A DNA stretch of 64,000 nucleotides, taken from the NCBI RefSeq assembly GCF_963169125.1, contig NC_084794.1, positions 225,863,409 to 225,927,408 of the forward strand, written 5' to 3'. Positions 22,527 to 33,460 of this stretch are shown in pieces (positions within the stretch are counted from its first letter, which is position 1; each line of letters begins with the position of its first letter). Under the pieces are notes generated by a model. The model ran no database searches. It saw only the letters and a list, made by a program, of their open reading frames with translations, and was not told the DNA's origin. This DNA comes from Humulus lupulus. Lineage: Eukaryota; Streptophyta; Magnoliopsida; Rosales; Cannabaceae. A program made the position numbers and the translations under genes.

Positions 22527-25237
22527 TGTAACGCCCTACTTCCTTAGAGCCGTTACTAAGTGAGTTTAAAAATGTGCATTCAACTCGCTAATCAATGTTT
22601 TAGGTCAAAAGTGTAATTAAATCATAAACAGAGTTATAAACTTTGAAAATAATTCCATTCACTGAAAGTCATAACATGTTTGACATTTGGGGTCCCAAAA
22701 TACTGTTTAGAAATATTTACAACATATAAGTACAAACAAAGTCGACTAGACGACAAAACCTGAGTTTAGTACGATCATTTTCAGAAAAATACCCCTGGCC
22801 GAGGTAGCCAGGCAGGCCAAACATGTACGCGTCGCTTCACGCTCTCCGTACTCATGGTTGGTCGACTTTGCCCTTGCCCTTACCTGCACCACAGATCACC
22901 CGTGAGCCGAAGCCCAGCAAGAAAACCCTCACAAGCAGATAACATATGCATAACAAACACTTAGCATTTAACAAGCCATCAATAGACTAAACACATACGG
23001 CCATGCCGTCCCAGGCGCTTTACCAGGCCCCGGGTTCGCGGTCCACACCGTGAGGATATCTCAGGTATCCTTTAGGGTCTCACCCTGGTAACTCGAACTC
23101 AACGTGCTAAACGCTGCACCTGGCCCCTTGCCACACTCGGCCTTCCACCCTACGTGCCTAACACCGTTCCCGGCCCCTTGCCATTCCCGGGCTTGCCGAC
23201 CTTGGCCTGTGCCACTCCCAGCTCTTGCCGAACATTTACATACTTGCATTCATATCATAATGATGCATATACTAAACACACAAAAATTCAATCAAAGGGC
23301 TACGCCCTGACACACAATCATATAGGATATCCCAGGTATCCTTTAGGGTCTCGCCCTGGCAACTCGCACTCCACGTGCTAAACGATGCACCCAGCCCCTT
23401 GCCGCACTCGGCCTTGCACCCTACATTCCTAACGCCGTTCTCGGCCCCTTGCCATTCCAGGCCTTGCAGACCTCGGCCTGTGCCACTCCCAGTTCTTTCC
23501 GAACATTTACATACTTGCATTCATATCATAATAAAGCATATACTAAACACAAAAAAATTCAATCAAAGGGATATGCCCTGCCACACAATCATATAGGGCT
23601 TTACCCTGCACATAGGCTCTACGGGAACAACGGTTTTCTTACCTTAGATTCCCTAGCTCCGTTCACTTGATCCTCGAGCACGATCCCTCTTGAGCCCTAG
23701 CGTACACCTAGACACAGCCACAGATCAGAATCATCACCAACCCTCAAGTCCAAAACCTAACCTCGGGACCAATCCCGAGCCCTCGGGACCAATCCCGAGC
23801 CCTCGGGAAGCCCCAATTCCACCAAACGAGGTGGTGGAATCGAACGCCGAACCCCCAGGCAAAAACCCTTGAAAATAACTCAAAAACCCCTTTCTGGAAA
23901 TAGGGTAGTGCTACAGCGCTCTAAGGAGAGTGCTACAACGCTACAAACAGAGCCCAAACTCGTCCCTGGGTACATGGCCTAGTGCTACAACGCCCAAAGG
24001 CTAGCGCTAGTCACAGAACAACAAATGCTGTTTTTTCCTCCTTCGATTTTCCCCGAGCCAAACCTTACCAAAACTTTTTCAAACTTCAACCAAACTTAAA
24101 AACAAGCTTACCAACATATCCAACTCACCCCAAATGACCTAACCATATAATATTCACTCACATGCACCCCAAAACACAGAAAACACCATGGCTGAACTTA
24201 GAGCTCAAGAACTCAGTAGAACACAACTAAAACCACAGAATTCAAGTGACCAAGTTCTGAATTGCTTACCTCCAAAAGAGAAATTCAACCACAGGCTATA
24301 CTCCACACTTCCTCAACTTTCACCCTTCAAAAGCTCAACCTTAATTCCCTAAAGTTTCCATCAAAACTTAACTCAGAAAAGCCAATTCAACACCAAAACA
24401 AGAAATTGAAGAATACCTTGAAACTTACCTCAATTTTGTGACTAACTCCTGCTACACCTTTAACTTCATCAGAGATCCTAACCCCAAGCTTAAGCCTAAG
24501 CAATCCTGAGTTAAAGCTCCAAAATTCCCCAAGAGATGGTGAAGGGATGACCCAAACCGACCTAGGAAACACCCTGTTTTTCCTTCCCTTTTCTTTCCTT
24601 CTTTTCTGTCTTTTCTTTCCTTCAGACTTCTATTCCTTTCTACAAGTTCCACTAAGCATAAAGCCTAATATTATCTATCCCTTATAAACCAAATGACCAC
24701 AATACCCTCCCATAAATCCTAACTCTTTTAATCCACCTAGGGGTATTTTGGTCATTTCACCCAATTCCCTCTAATTCCTCGAGTGTCTCTAATATTTACC
24801 GCTTACCTCCCGACTCTTAACTAATCACCAGTTATATTCTCCAATATCAAAATAGAACCCAATATATTCTCTAAATTCCTATTTATACCCCCAGGCTCGC
24901 CCCGAGCTGGGTATAAATCCCCGCTGTGACTTTTTCGCTAACTCTCTCACTAGGATCGTCTCAAATCACAGATCACAAATATATCCACATAATAATGTGG
25001 TCTCAAAAATCAATCACATTTATTTACAGTTATGCCCTCAGCAGCCAAAATTACAATTATGCCCTTTCTAACTTAATCAGGGCCTACATGCATACTAATA
25101 CACATAGTCATGCATCTCAGATATTCAAATAGTCTTATAACATACTTTTAATCATTAAATCACATATAACCCAATTATGCCCTCCCGACACACTAATCAA
25201 GGCCCTTAAGCCTTAATAGTAAATTTGGGTCGTTACA
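22527..25237 (-). repeat. 5' LTR of the complete gypsy element (2711 bp)
   Basis: It has the same termini as the 3' LTR. It is longer mainly because of a 271-bp tandem duplication (23054-23595) and a 21-bp duplication near 23765-23806 absent from the partner. Small indels and scattered substitutions also separate the two. Confidence 0.95.
23054..23595 (-). repeat. 271-bp tandem duplication inside one LTR
   Basis: GGATATC followed by CAGGTATCCTTTAGGGTCTC begins at 23054 and again at 23325. The second copy ends near 23595. The partner LTR has a single copy at about 15735-16003. The two copies differ by several substitutions. Confidence 0.9.
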
Positions 25238-25242
25238 ATTAT
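25238..25242. repeat. Target-site duplication (right) of the complete gypsy element
   Basis: ATTAT, identical to 15203-15207. Confidence 0.9.
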
Positions 25243-25661
25243 GTTTCATGCTTGTAGTAGATTTTCCTTGCTGGGCATTAGGCTCATTCCTTTATGTTTT
25301 ATATGTGCAGGAAAATAGTTATGGCGGCGGGAAGATTCTTGGCAGCTTGGGAATGTGTATTGAGGGAGAATGAAATTGGTGGACTGCGCAAACGATTCGA
25401 GGATGAAGTTGTTTAAGTCTTTCAATCACATTTTATGTATTTTTTCGCATTTGAGTTGTAACGAATTTTAAGATCTAAGTCATGTTTTATTTTATTTTCA
25501 AAACAATGGGATCCCACACCCTACTCTAAATTTTTTTGTTAACATTTGTTTTACAGTTTTAATAAAGTTATGACTATTTCATATATATGTTTCCTTAAGA
25601 TTAGTATTTATGTATAGTATTTATATAATGGTCCAAAGTCTAGAATAGTTGGGTCGTTACA
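25243..25661 (+). repeat. Gypsy LTR 3' end remnant
   Basis: It contains a TTGCTGGGC...GGCTCA...TGCAGGAAA block like the one at 47795-47840 in the solo LTR and ends GTTGGGTCGTTACA, the terminal form of the Tekay-type LTRs here. Its start was not identified. It is continuous with 15207 if the complete gypsy element is removed. Confidence 0.5.
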
Positions 25662-26017
25662 ATATGTTACCGATAATCCAATGTTACGACCTTGTTGTTA
25701 GGTTTTCTAACTTTTTACCTTTTTCTTCATACACAATGCAATATTGTGTTTCTTGTATATGTTTAACAAATATGTCTAACACATATTGTGTTTCTTGCAT
25801 ATTTTCATTTTATTAATTATGTCAATTTCAATTTAAATTAATATTAAATTGACTTCAATTTAATTAATTATTAAATCAATTTAAATTAATATTAAAATAA
25901 TTTCAATTTAATTAATTATTAAATCAATTAAAATTAAAATAATTTCAATTTAATTAATTATTAAATCAAATTACAATAATATTAATTATAAATTAATTAA
26001 ATTTATTTTTTTAAACC
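25662..26017. repeat. AT-rich DNA with degenerate tandem repeat
   Basis: No gene. From about 25810 to 26010 the words TTCAATTTAATTAATTATTAAATC and variants recur about every 50 bases, forming a degenerate AT-rich minisatellite. Confidence 0.6.
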
Positions 26018-26332
26018 TGGAAGACTTTCAATGTCCTCCCATGTCTCCCAATGTGAGACACTGAAAGTCTGCCAGGGACTTTCAATGTCTCCCATTGGGA
26101 GAGGTGAGAGACTTCCCACGTCTCCCAGTGGGAGAGGTTGAAAGTCCACGTTTTTGGACACCTTTCAACCTCTCCCATTGGGAGACGTGGGATGTCTCTC
26201 ACCTCTCCTAATGGGAGACGTGAGATATACACTTACAATGACTCCACCTACAATGTCTCTCCCATAGGGAAGCCATTGTAGACTTTTAATGTCTCCCAAA
26301 TAAAGTCATAAAACTCCTATTTTGCTGTAGTG
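26018..26332 (-). mobile_element. CACTA-like transposon terminus with foldback
   Basis: Read on the minus strand it begins CACTACAGCAAAATAGG at 26332, the form of plant CACTA terminal repeats. It then carries many direct and inverted copies of GGGAGAC / GTCTCCC, as expected of CACTA subterminal repeats. Two 58-base arms (26087-26144 and 26162-26219) are inverse copies with three mismatches. It sits at a break in copia LTR fragment C. The other end was not found, so it is a partial or rearranged non-autonomous copy. Confidence 0.65.
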
Positions 26333-26728
26333 ATCAAGTGTCCTTGAATCTTTTCGTAAAATCAACGATCTTCCTATCCTTTCTGAAAGCTCACACCTTA
26401 GCCTTCCAAGCCAATCCTCAAACACACAAGAACGTGTGTGGGCACGTAGGATTCAAATGTTGATTTATACTCTCTAGATGTACTCAGCACATGAGAACTA
26501 GAGAGGATTGAGAAGAGAGAGGCTATAGAAATTTCTAGAATTTCAAGTTTAGGAAATTCTATTGTTTCTTTCTTGAGAGAGTCTGATAGTAAAAAAAATA
26601 ATTTCTTAAATGTATTTTGAAAGTATCGCTTCTTTCAAGTTTATAAAGATAATTAACTAATTTAATTAATCTTTATTTTATTTAAAATAAAACTAATTAG
26701 TTACAACTTATATAATTATTTAATTTAA
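26333..26728 (-). repeat. Copia LTR fragment C
   Basis: On the minus strand it matches LTR B (11319-12105): GAAAAGATTCAAGGACA, GATAGGAAGATCGTT, GTGTGGGCACGTAGGATTC and the CTCATGTG..GAGTACATC block. It is cut on the left by the CACTA-like end and on the right by gypsy DNA. Confidence 0.75.
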
Positions 26729-26739
26729 ATCATATCTCG

Positions 26740-26992
26740 ATGTTTCAGAAATATGTGTCAGATGCAACTCATGTAATGAGTTATGAGGATCTGGAACTAC
26801 AAACAGACTTGTCCTATGAGAAGCATCCAGTACATATCCTGGATAGAAAGGATAAAGTCTTGAGGAACAAGACTATACATTTGATTAAGGTGTTATGGAG
26901 GAACAACAAGGTCGTGGAGGCGACCTACCTGGGAATTAGAATTAGACATGCGAGATAAGTATTCCGAGTTGTTCACAGGGCGAAATTTCTAC
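26740..26992 (+). pseudogene. Gypsy pol C-terminus (chromodomain-like end)
   Basis: The frame encodes QKYVSDATHVMSYEDLEL, LDRKDKVLRNKTI and KVLWRNNKV, the end of a Tekay-type integrase/chromodomain. It aligns with 17662-17890 of the complete element. A frame change near 26925 disrupts the TWELE segment. Everything upstream of this end is missing. Confidence 0.8.
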
Positions 26993-27006
26993 AAGGAGAG
27001 GATAAT
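26993..27006 (+). promoter_or_regulatory. Polypurine tract
   Basis: AAGGAGAGGATAAT sits directly before TGTAACG of the LTR at 27007. Confidence 0.75.
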
Positions 27007-27568
27007 TGTAACGTCCCATATTTGCTAATAAGGCTTAGTGCCTTGATTAGTGTGCTAGGAGGGCATAATTGAATTTTTATGTGTTAATATGATTTAATTG
27101 TGATTATATATGTGTTTATGTGAATTATATGAGTTATATTATGATATGACTTTTTATGCATGTTTAAGTGTATTAAATATGCTTATAGGCCCATTTTTGT
27201 TAAAAATGGCATTTTCGTAATTTTGACCCGCTGAGGGTATATCTATACTTATATATGCTTTATGAGTGAGTCTACATTATTATGTGGATATATTTAAGAT
27301 ATTTGGCAGGATTCGATCATTTCGAGCATAATAGCGGTAAAGTCACAATGATGATTAATACCCCACTCGGGGTGAGCCTAGGGGTATTTTGGTAATTTGA
27401 TGAATTACTGGGACTCATTGGAGTATGGGTTATTTTTTAGGGAAATAGTTATATTTTGAGGATTATAGGAAATTAATTGGGAATTTTAAGTGAAATTTGA
27501 GGTTTAGCGGGATTGTGGTGTCAAATGACATTTTTCCCTTGGGGGCTTTGATGAGAGGTTTAGTAGGC
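27007..27568 (+). repeat. Gypsy 3' LTR, 5' portion
   Basis: It starts TGTAACGTCCC and carries the Tekay-family block (TTGATTAGTGTGC then GGAGGGCATAA) and the ACATTATTATGTGG palindrome-like word near 27272. It is cut at 27569 by another LTR-like segment. Confidence 0.8.
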
Positions 27569-28528
27569 TGATAACTCTAAAAAAATAGAGTTATTTTACC
27601 ACATTTTTTATGCTAATTGTTGCTTAGTCTTTGAGTTTTTAAGTAATTTATTAACTTGTAAGTAATTTTTGAATTTATTAGTCTTATTGTAATTTTTTAG
27701 ATTTTTATAGATATTTTATTGTAATATGTTGCAGTTTAATTATTTGAAATTTGTGTTGTTAAGTTAGAAGTAAAAAAAATGCACTTTTATTGAACTTAAA
27801 TGTCAAATTAAATTAAGTTATAATTAATATTTTCAAAGAATTAATATGGTTTATTTTATAATTGAAATATTTGATTATGATTTAATTTATGTTTATTTTG
27901 TAGGAAATTTGGTGCATTTTTGTGCTTGAAGAACAAGAAAGTTGAGAAGTGAGAAAGAAAGAAAAAAAGTGGTATTTCTGAAAAGCCAAGCCCAAAGCTG
28001 CCCACCCTTGCCTAAGGCCCATGCCTGCACCCCTGCCCAGCCCGCCTGCCCCTCTGCCAGGCCCACCCCAGCCCTGCCCGCCTGCTCCTTGCAGCCACCC
28101 CAACCCAGCCTACATTCTCTCATCTTGAGCTCACAAATGTCTCATTGTCCCCTTGTCCCACAAAAGCCATTTTTTACCCAACTTTTCTACATATTTTACC
28201 ACAAAATTCATCATTACACCCTAAAATTTACATCTACATGCCATATTTACTTTATTTAGTTAATTTAAATTGATTATTTTAATACACTCATTTTGGATAT
28301 AAATAGGGAATTTCAAGACCATTTTTAGGGTGCTTAATTTTGGGGTTACTATCATCTTTTCTACACTTTCTCTCTACATTTTTTCTCTTCCTTTTAAAAG
28401 ACTATTTTGTGCCAAGTATGTATTTCTTTCGTAATATATTTTGGATTCTACTTTTGAGCTTCTAATCTTTTTCATAAGATTATTAAGATCATGATGAAGC
28501 TACTTCTAATCTTTTTCATAGTATTTAG
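27569..28528 (+). repeat. Unclassified LTR-like segment with TATA box
   Basis: It starts TGATAACTCT with a small inverted repeat (CTCTA-AAAAAA-TAGAG), holds a C-rich low-complexity stretch at about 27985-28110 and TATAAATA at 28298, and ends against gypsy coding DNA. An 18-base word (CTTCTAATCTTTTTCATA) occurs twice at its right end. Short frames over the C-rich stretch are compositional. Whether this is a full LTR is not settled. Confidence 0.45.
28298..28305 (+). promoter_or_regulatory. Probable TATA box
   Basis: TATAAATA in a retroelement-like promoter setting, followed by pyrimidine-rich DNA. Confidence 0.4.
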
Positions 28529-30175
28529 CTCTGCCGAAGCCATCCTGTATGGTGCCCTTGACACTCGTTCTGTACCTGGCGCTAACTCAATGACGGACTG
28601 AATCTCCTGTGCGGCGGAAGTCCTAGTAAGTCCTCAGGAAACACATCCAAGAACTCGCATACTAGTCTAGTCGCCCTTGGACCCACTGGTAAGATCCTAG
28701 TGGTATCCACCACATTGGCTAGAAAACCTATACAACCTCCTTGTAATAGGTCCCTAGCCCTCAATGCTGAATATCATAGGAATGTAGGGTCTATGCATAG
28801 TGCCCACGAAAACAAAGGGGTCCTCACCCTCTGGCTCAAAAGTCACCATCTGGCTCAAAAGTCACCATCTTTTTCCTACAATCTATAGTTGCCCCATATT
28901 TGACTAGCCAATCCATTCCCAAATCATGTCGAAATCATCCATACCCAACTCAATCAAGTCTATTGATAGTTTCCTATTGTCCACCATCACTAGCAATGCT
29001 CCAATCCATCTCCTCAGTATATGAAGAGCCAGCGCTAGAAAGCTGACCTGTCACTACCAAGGGACTAGCCTCAGCCTCTACCTGTGTCAAGGCGAACACT
29101 CGAGCTAGAGTCAAGTTGTCCGCCTTCCCTGGTTCCTCTTTCTTCATAGTCGAGCAATCTTTCTTGAGGTGTCCGACCACCCCGCACAAGTAACAGGCCT
29201 TTTCCCGGCATTCACCCATATGTCGCTTCCTACATCTAGCATACTCCGGGTAGCTCCTCCATGTCTCACTGCCCCGACCCCTCCTATTAGGACCAATAGT
29301 GGTCGAGGTGTCAGGGGTCTTCCTCTTCTAATCACTGGGGCCTCCACCCCTACCAAACCCTATAAGTGAAGGCACTGCCCTGCGAACATCCCTTCTCGTA
29401 GCGCTCTCTTTCCATATCTTGTTCTCTGCCTTCTCAATCGCCTGGTCATAAGTTGTCTCCCCCGGTACTGATGTGATCCTCACATCTCAGCTATCAAAGA
29501 ATTATGCCCTCGAACAAACCTGTCCTACCTAGCTGCATCTGCATACACTAGATCAGATGCAAATTTTGCTAGCCTGTCAAACTTCAGGGCATACTTAGTA
29601 ACTATCATGCTGCCCTGTACCAACCCAATGAACTCATTCACCTTTGTTGCTCTGATGACAATACTGTAATATTTCTGGCTAAACAGATCCCTGAATAAAT
29701 CCCAACTCATGGTAGAAACATCTCGAGTCTGGGATGACACCTCCCACCAAATGTGGGCATCATCATGAAGCATATAGGTGGCACATGCCACCCTGTCATC
29801 ACCTTCCACCCTCATAAAATCCAGGATGGAGGTAATCAAACTCATCCACTGTTCAGCCTTAAGCGGATCTGGTCCTCCCTCAAAAGTTGGAGGATGCTGC
29901 TTCCTAAATCTTTCACAAAGCGGCTCCTACCTATTCCCAATCTCAGGCGTCTACACAACTTGTACCACAACAGGTGGCAAGTCAGGTGTAGCACTCCCTG
30001 GCGGAGCCTGCAGCCTCAGAAGACCAATCTCTTCCTATTGACTCTGAATTCTAGCTTGCATGTCAGCAAGCAACTATTGCAAGTTCTCAGGGACTGGTAG
30101 AGGGTTCTGGCCTTGCTCATCGTCTCTAGCCTCAAACCTGATGTCGACTAGTCGAATTGATCACCTTCGAGGCAT
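28529..30175 (-). pseudogene. Gypsy gag and protease remnant
   Basis: On the minus strand from 30175: gag with RFRKQHPPTFEGGPDPL, FMRVEGDDRVACATYM, the IWW helix and YALKFDRLAKFASDLV; a knuckle CYLCGVVGHLKKDC near 29180; then a shrunken protease region without the DSGA motif; then a segment equivalent to RDLLQGGCIGFLANVV and LVCEFLDVFPEDL near 28600-28760. It stops near the beginning of RT. Stops and frame changes are numerous (for example near 29524 and 30160). It is the same lineage as 17662-22191 but more decayed. Confidence 0.85.
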
Positions 30176-30546
30176 AACTCTCCAAGTTTATCTGCAATCA
30201 ACGACTAGACTGGTCAGGCAATGATAACAGGTTTATAATCACCCCACGGTCTAACGCCGAAACTCATCCAACAACACACAGTCATAATGTACGCATGCAT
30301 TTAAACAATCATTCACATACAATAGCAATGCTAATAAGCACGCCTTATCATATTCACATAACAGTCAAGGGCTAGTCCCTATCAGTATATCTCATGCTCC
30401 CTAATAATCATACAGATAAAGCATTTATATTTCATTTAACCACTCAAACATGCAATCACATATATGGTTCTGAACCCTGATTCGAGCTTGTCTTTAGCGG
30501 CGAGTGTACATGCCCAGCCAGTCTTCAGGAACCCTTAAACCTAGAC

Positions 30547-30559
30547 CGCTCTGATACCA
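30547..30559 (-). promoter_or_regulatory. Primer-binding site (initiator-Met tRNA type)
   Basis: TGGTATCAGAGCG on the minus strand, 3 bases from the LTR end at 30563. This is an exact match to the usual plant initiator-Met primer form. Confidence 0.85.
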
Positions 30560-30562
30560 AGT

Positions 30563-31258
30563 TGTAATGCCTTGGATTGCCAAGACCATTACACTATGTA
30601 TTTTAAATAGTGCAACACTTGCTAATCAAGTCATTTGGACATAAATGTGTTTCAAAAGTCAATTGACAAGTTAGGGTTAAAGGATTTTGATCATAAAATG
30701 GTTGACTTTCATTAAAATACGAGTTTAATACAAGGGATCCCAAAACTAGTGTTTACAAGGTGGTTACAACCCTCAAAAGTAGATACAACTGCAGCCAGCC
30801 TAAATGGAAAAATTATAATTTTGGCTCTAAACCTTTTCAATCCCTCGGCCATAGCGGCCGAGCAACTGCTGATGTACACACCGCCCCCAAAGCTTTCAAA
30901 CTCATGACTGGTCCAGCTTTCCCCTGCCCTTACATGTACCACGTAGCACCCATGAGCCAAGGCTAAGCAAGAAAACTAAACTCAACAAGCATAGATAATG
31001 ACAGTAAATACATAGCAAGCTTAGATCAACCAATTTAATCAACAACAGATTACAGCAATAAGCTAGGCAACACTAAACAGTTTATTTCATACATACAATT
31101 CAATCTTAATACAATTAATTAGATGTCGACGCCTTTAGGATGAGCCCTCTAGTTATTTAGCTGATCTCGGCTCGCTTAGGTCGAGTTGCATTCAGCATGC
31201 TTAACATCAACCTCGACTTCCTTAGGCCAGATTTTCACATCAAACATAACAGATATAC
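30563..31258 (-). repeat. Gypsy 5' LTR, 3' portion
   Basis: It ends GGCATTACA on the minus strand at 30563 next to the primer site and contains a TACATGTACCACGTAGCACC block like other Tekay LTR ends. The LTR starting at 31259 cuts it. Confidence 0.75.
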
Positions 31259-33460
31259 TGTAATACCCTGCGTTTCGAGTTCCTTTAAATGACTCGAGTT
31301 GGGATTGTTTTCCCCGAGTTAAGAATATTATTTTAAATAATATTATATTTTTTGGAATTTATTTCCATGAGTTATTGCTAGCCAAATTATGAAGTTTGTG
31401 ATTAAAAGTCCAGATAAGACTTTCGGCCTTGGACCGACATAAAAACTCTAATCGGGTAAAAATCTCGGAAAAATAAAATAAAAAACTATGGAAAATATAT
31501 TTTGGGCATAAAATACATTCATAAAAATTAAAATTTGGTCAAAAAATAATAAACCTAAGAGGAAACAGAAATTTTAGGGCATTTTGTATTAAACACTTAA
31601 TTTTACCGAATTTGGAGAATTTTATTCCATAAATGGATCTTAGGTTAAATTTTATTGTGTGATTAATTAAATTAAATGTGAGAGGCATTTAATTTAATTA
31701 TTATGTGTTAACTTTTATTTTTTTTTTTTTAAATTTATAAGAGTTAAAAAGGTTATAGAAAGTAGGGGTGTTCATAAAACTGCCCACATCGCATCACAAC
31801 GCACCGCAATTTGCGGTTTAGAACCCTTCGCGGTGCGGTTGCGGTTTGTATTTTTTCCAAACCGCGCGGTGCGGTGCGGTTTGCAGTTTGAAATTTTATA
31901 AATGCGGTTCAAACCACACTGCACCGCATCATTATATATATATATTAACTTTTTATATTATTTTTTTTCAATTTTACTACATTTAAAGTTAATGCATAAA
32001 TATTTATATAGTATAATATAATATACACAATATCTAGGAAGAAATATAATGTTTCATAGGATGCTAACACATATTCTACTTCAATCTAAAGATATTCCTC
32101 CTTAATTAGAATAATATTTACTTTTATATTACATTTTTTATTTGTTATTAGTTTGTTATATTTTTATTGTTTGGCTTAAAGTTTATTAGCTTGTTGTACA
32201 TTTCATTATTTTGTTAAACACTATATGGTTATGAGATTTATTATGAATCTTTCTTAATTATAATATTTAATTGTTAAATTATTTGGCGATAGGTATAAAC
32301 CGCCAAAACCGCACCGCACCACACCACATTTTTGCGGTGCGGTTTATGCGGTTTGAGGTCTATGCGGTGTGGGTTGCGATTTGGAAAATTGTTCAAACTA
32401 CATATGCGGTGAGGTCCAAAAAATTAGAGAAAAACCGCACCAACCGCACCACGAACACCCCGAATAGAAAGTAATTTTTGGATTTTTATAAAAAAAAGAC
32501 AAATTCTTAGGGAATGTTTATTAACCTTTATAAAATATACATATATATATAAATACAAAAATAGAAAAGAGGTGGCCGGTCATGTAAGGGTTTTGAATTG
32601 GTGGTTCAAATTGATTAAGGCTTTTAATCATATTTAATAAATGTTAATGACACAAAAGACATAAAGTAAAAAAAAAATACTCAGGTGTTTAGATATTTTT
32701 GTGTGATTGACCATTCTTTTCCACCTCCCCAACCGACCCTATACTCTTCTCTCACTCTCATATTCTTCAAAAAAAAATTCTCTCAAGTGTTCTCACCATT
32801 TTCAACTACCAAGAACACTAAGAAAACATTGGAAGCTTAAGCTTTGATCTTGGAAGAGTTTTCCTAAGGTAAAAGTTTCAAAAACTTGAAGTTTATAGAG
32901 TTTTTAACCATAGATCCTTCAATAACTAACTATATATGTTGTTTGGGGAGTTGGTTTAAGGTTTTGAAAGAGTTTTGTGTATTTAATGCTTAAAGTTTTT
33001 ATTGGTGATGTAATAAGACTATGGTAGTTGTTTGATAATTTTTTATGATGCTTGTATGTTGATTTTGAAAATCGGAACCCAAAATCTCTAAATGTTTTGT
33101 TGAAAACCCTAAAACCAAAAAGTTTTGAGCCTTGACTTCTAAGGGATCAAGCATCTTTTGACCAACATCACAGTATAAGGTCATTTTTACCTCAATGTTT
33201 GGAAAATATTTTCACCAATAAAAAATGCTCCTTTTGACCTAAAATTTTACAAAGACCTAAATGGCATACCAAAGACTAAATCGGATAATTTTGGTAACAA
33301 TTGGGTAAGTAAATTTCAAATTATGACCTAACAAAGTATGTAGTTAAACATGTGAAAAATGAGGTTTTCACACTTAGTGCAAAAAATAAGATTTTGGAAC
33401 TTAAGAAAAAAAAATACATTTAAAGAATAAGATTTTTAGCGGATTATGGGAAAATGCTAT
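31259..33460 (+). repeat. Gypsy-type LTR with a nested hAT MITE
   Basis: It starts TGTAATACCCTGCG, with TATAC before it as a possible duplication. The interior is AT-rich and non-coding. A 701-bp hAT-like MITE is inserted at 31763. A pyrimidine-rich segment with CTCTCAC at about 32700-32790 resembles a transcribed LTR leader. The right end is taken as the start of the next LTR at 33461. Confidence 0.55.
31763..32463. mobile_element. hAT-like MITE (701 bp) with 8-bp duplications
   Basis: The left end TAGGGGTGTTCAT and the right end ACGAACACCCCGA are imperfect inverse repeats. ATAGAAAG occurs directly outside on both sides (31755-31762 and 32464-32471), the 8-bp duplication expected of hAT elements. 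Both subterminal regions carry many GCGGTTTG/GCGGTGCGG words, direct and inverted. The centre is AT-rich and there is no transposase. Confidence 0.9.

Larger units (their letters stand above)
15208..25237 (-). mobile_element. Complete Tekay/Del-like Ty3/gypsy element (10.03 kb)
   Basis: Both LTRs, primer site, polypurine tract and a 5-bp duplication (ATTAT) are present, all consistent with minus-strand orientation. The internal region holds one gag-pol frame in the order gag, zinc knuckle, protease, RT, RNase H, integrase and a chromodomain-like tail, typical of Tekay/Del chromoviruses. Nine in-frame stops and no frameshift were found. It inserted into older LTR DNA, whose pieces are at 14679-15207 and 25243 onward. 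Confidence 0.95.

Noticed and set aside
27882..28259. Proline-rich frame on the + strand and glycine-rich frames on the minus strand
   Set aside because: They come from a C-rich low-complexity stretch within LTR-like DNA, with no start context or domain.
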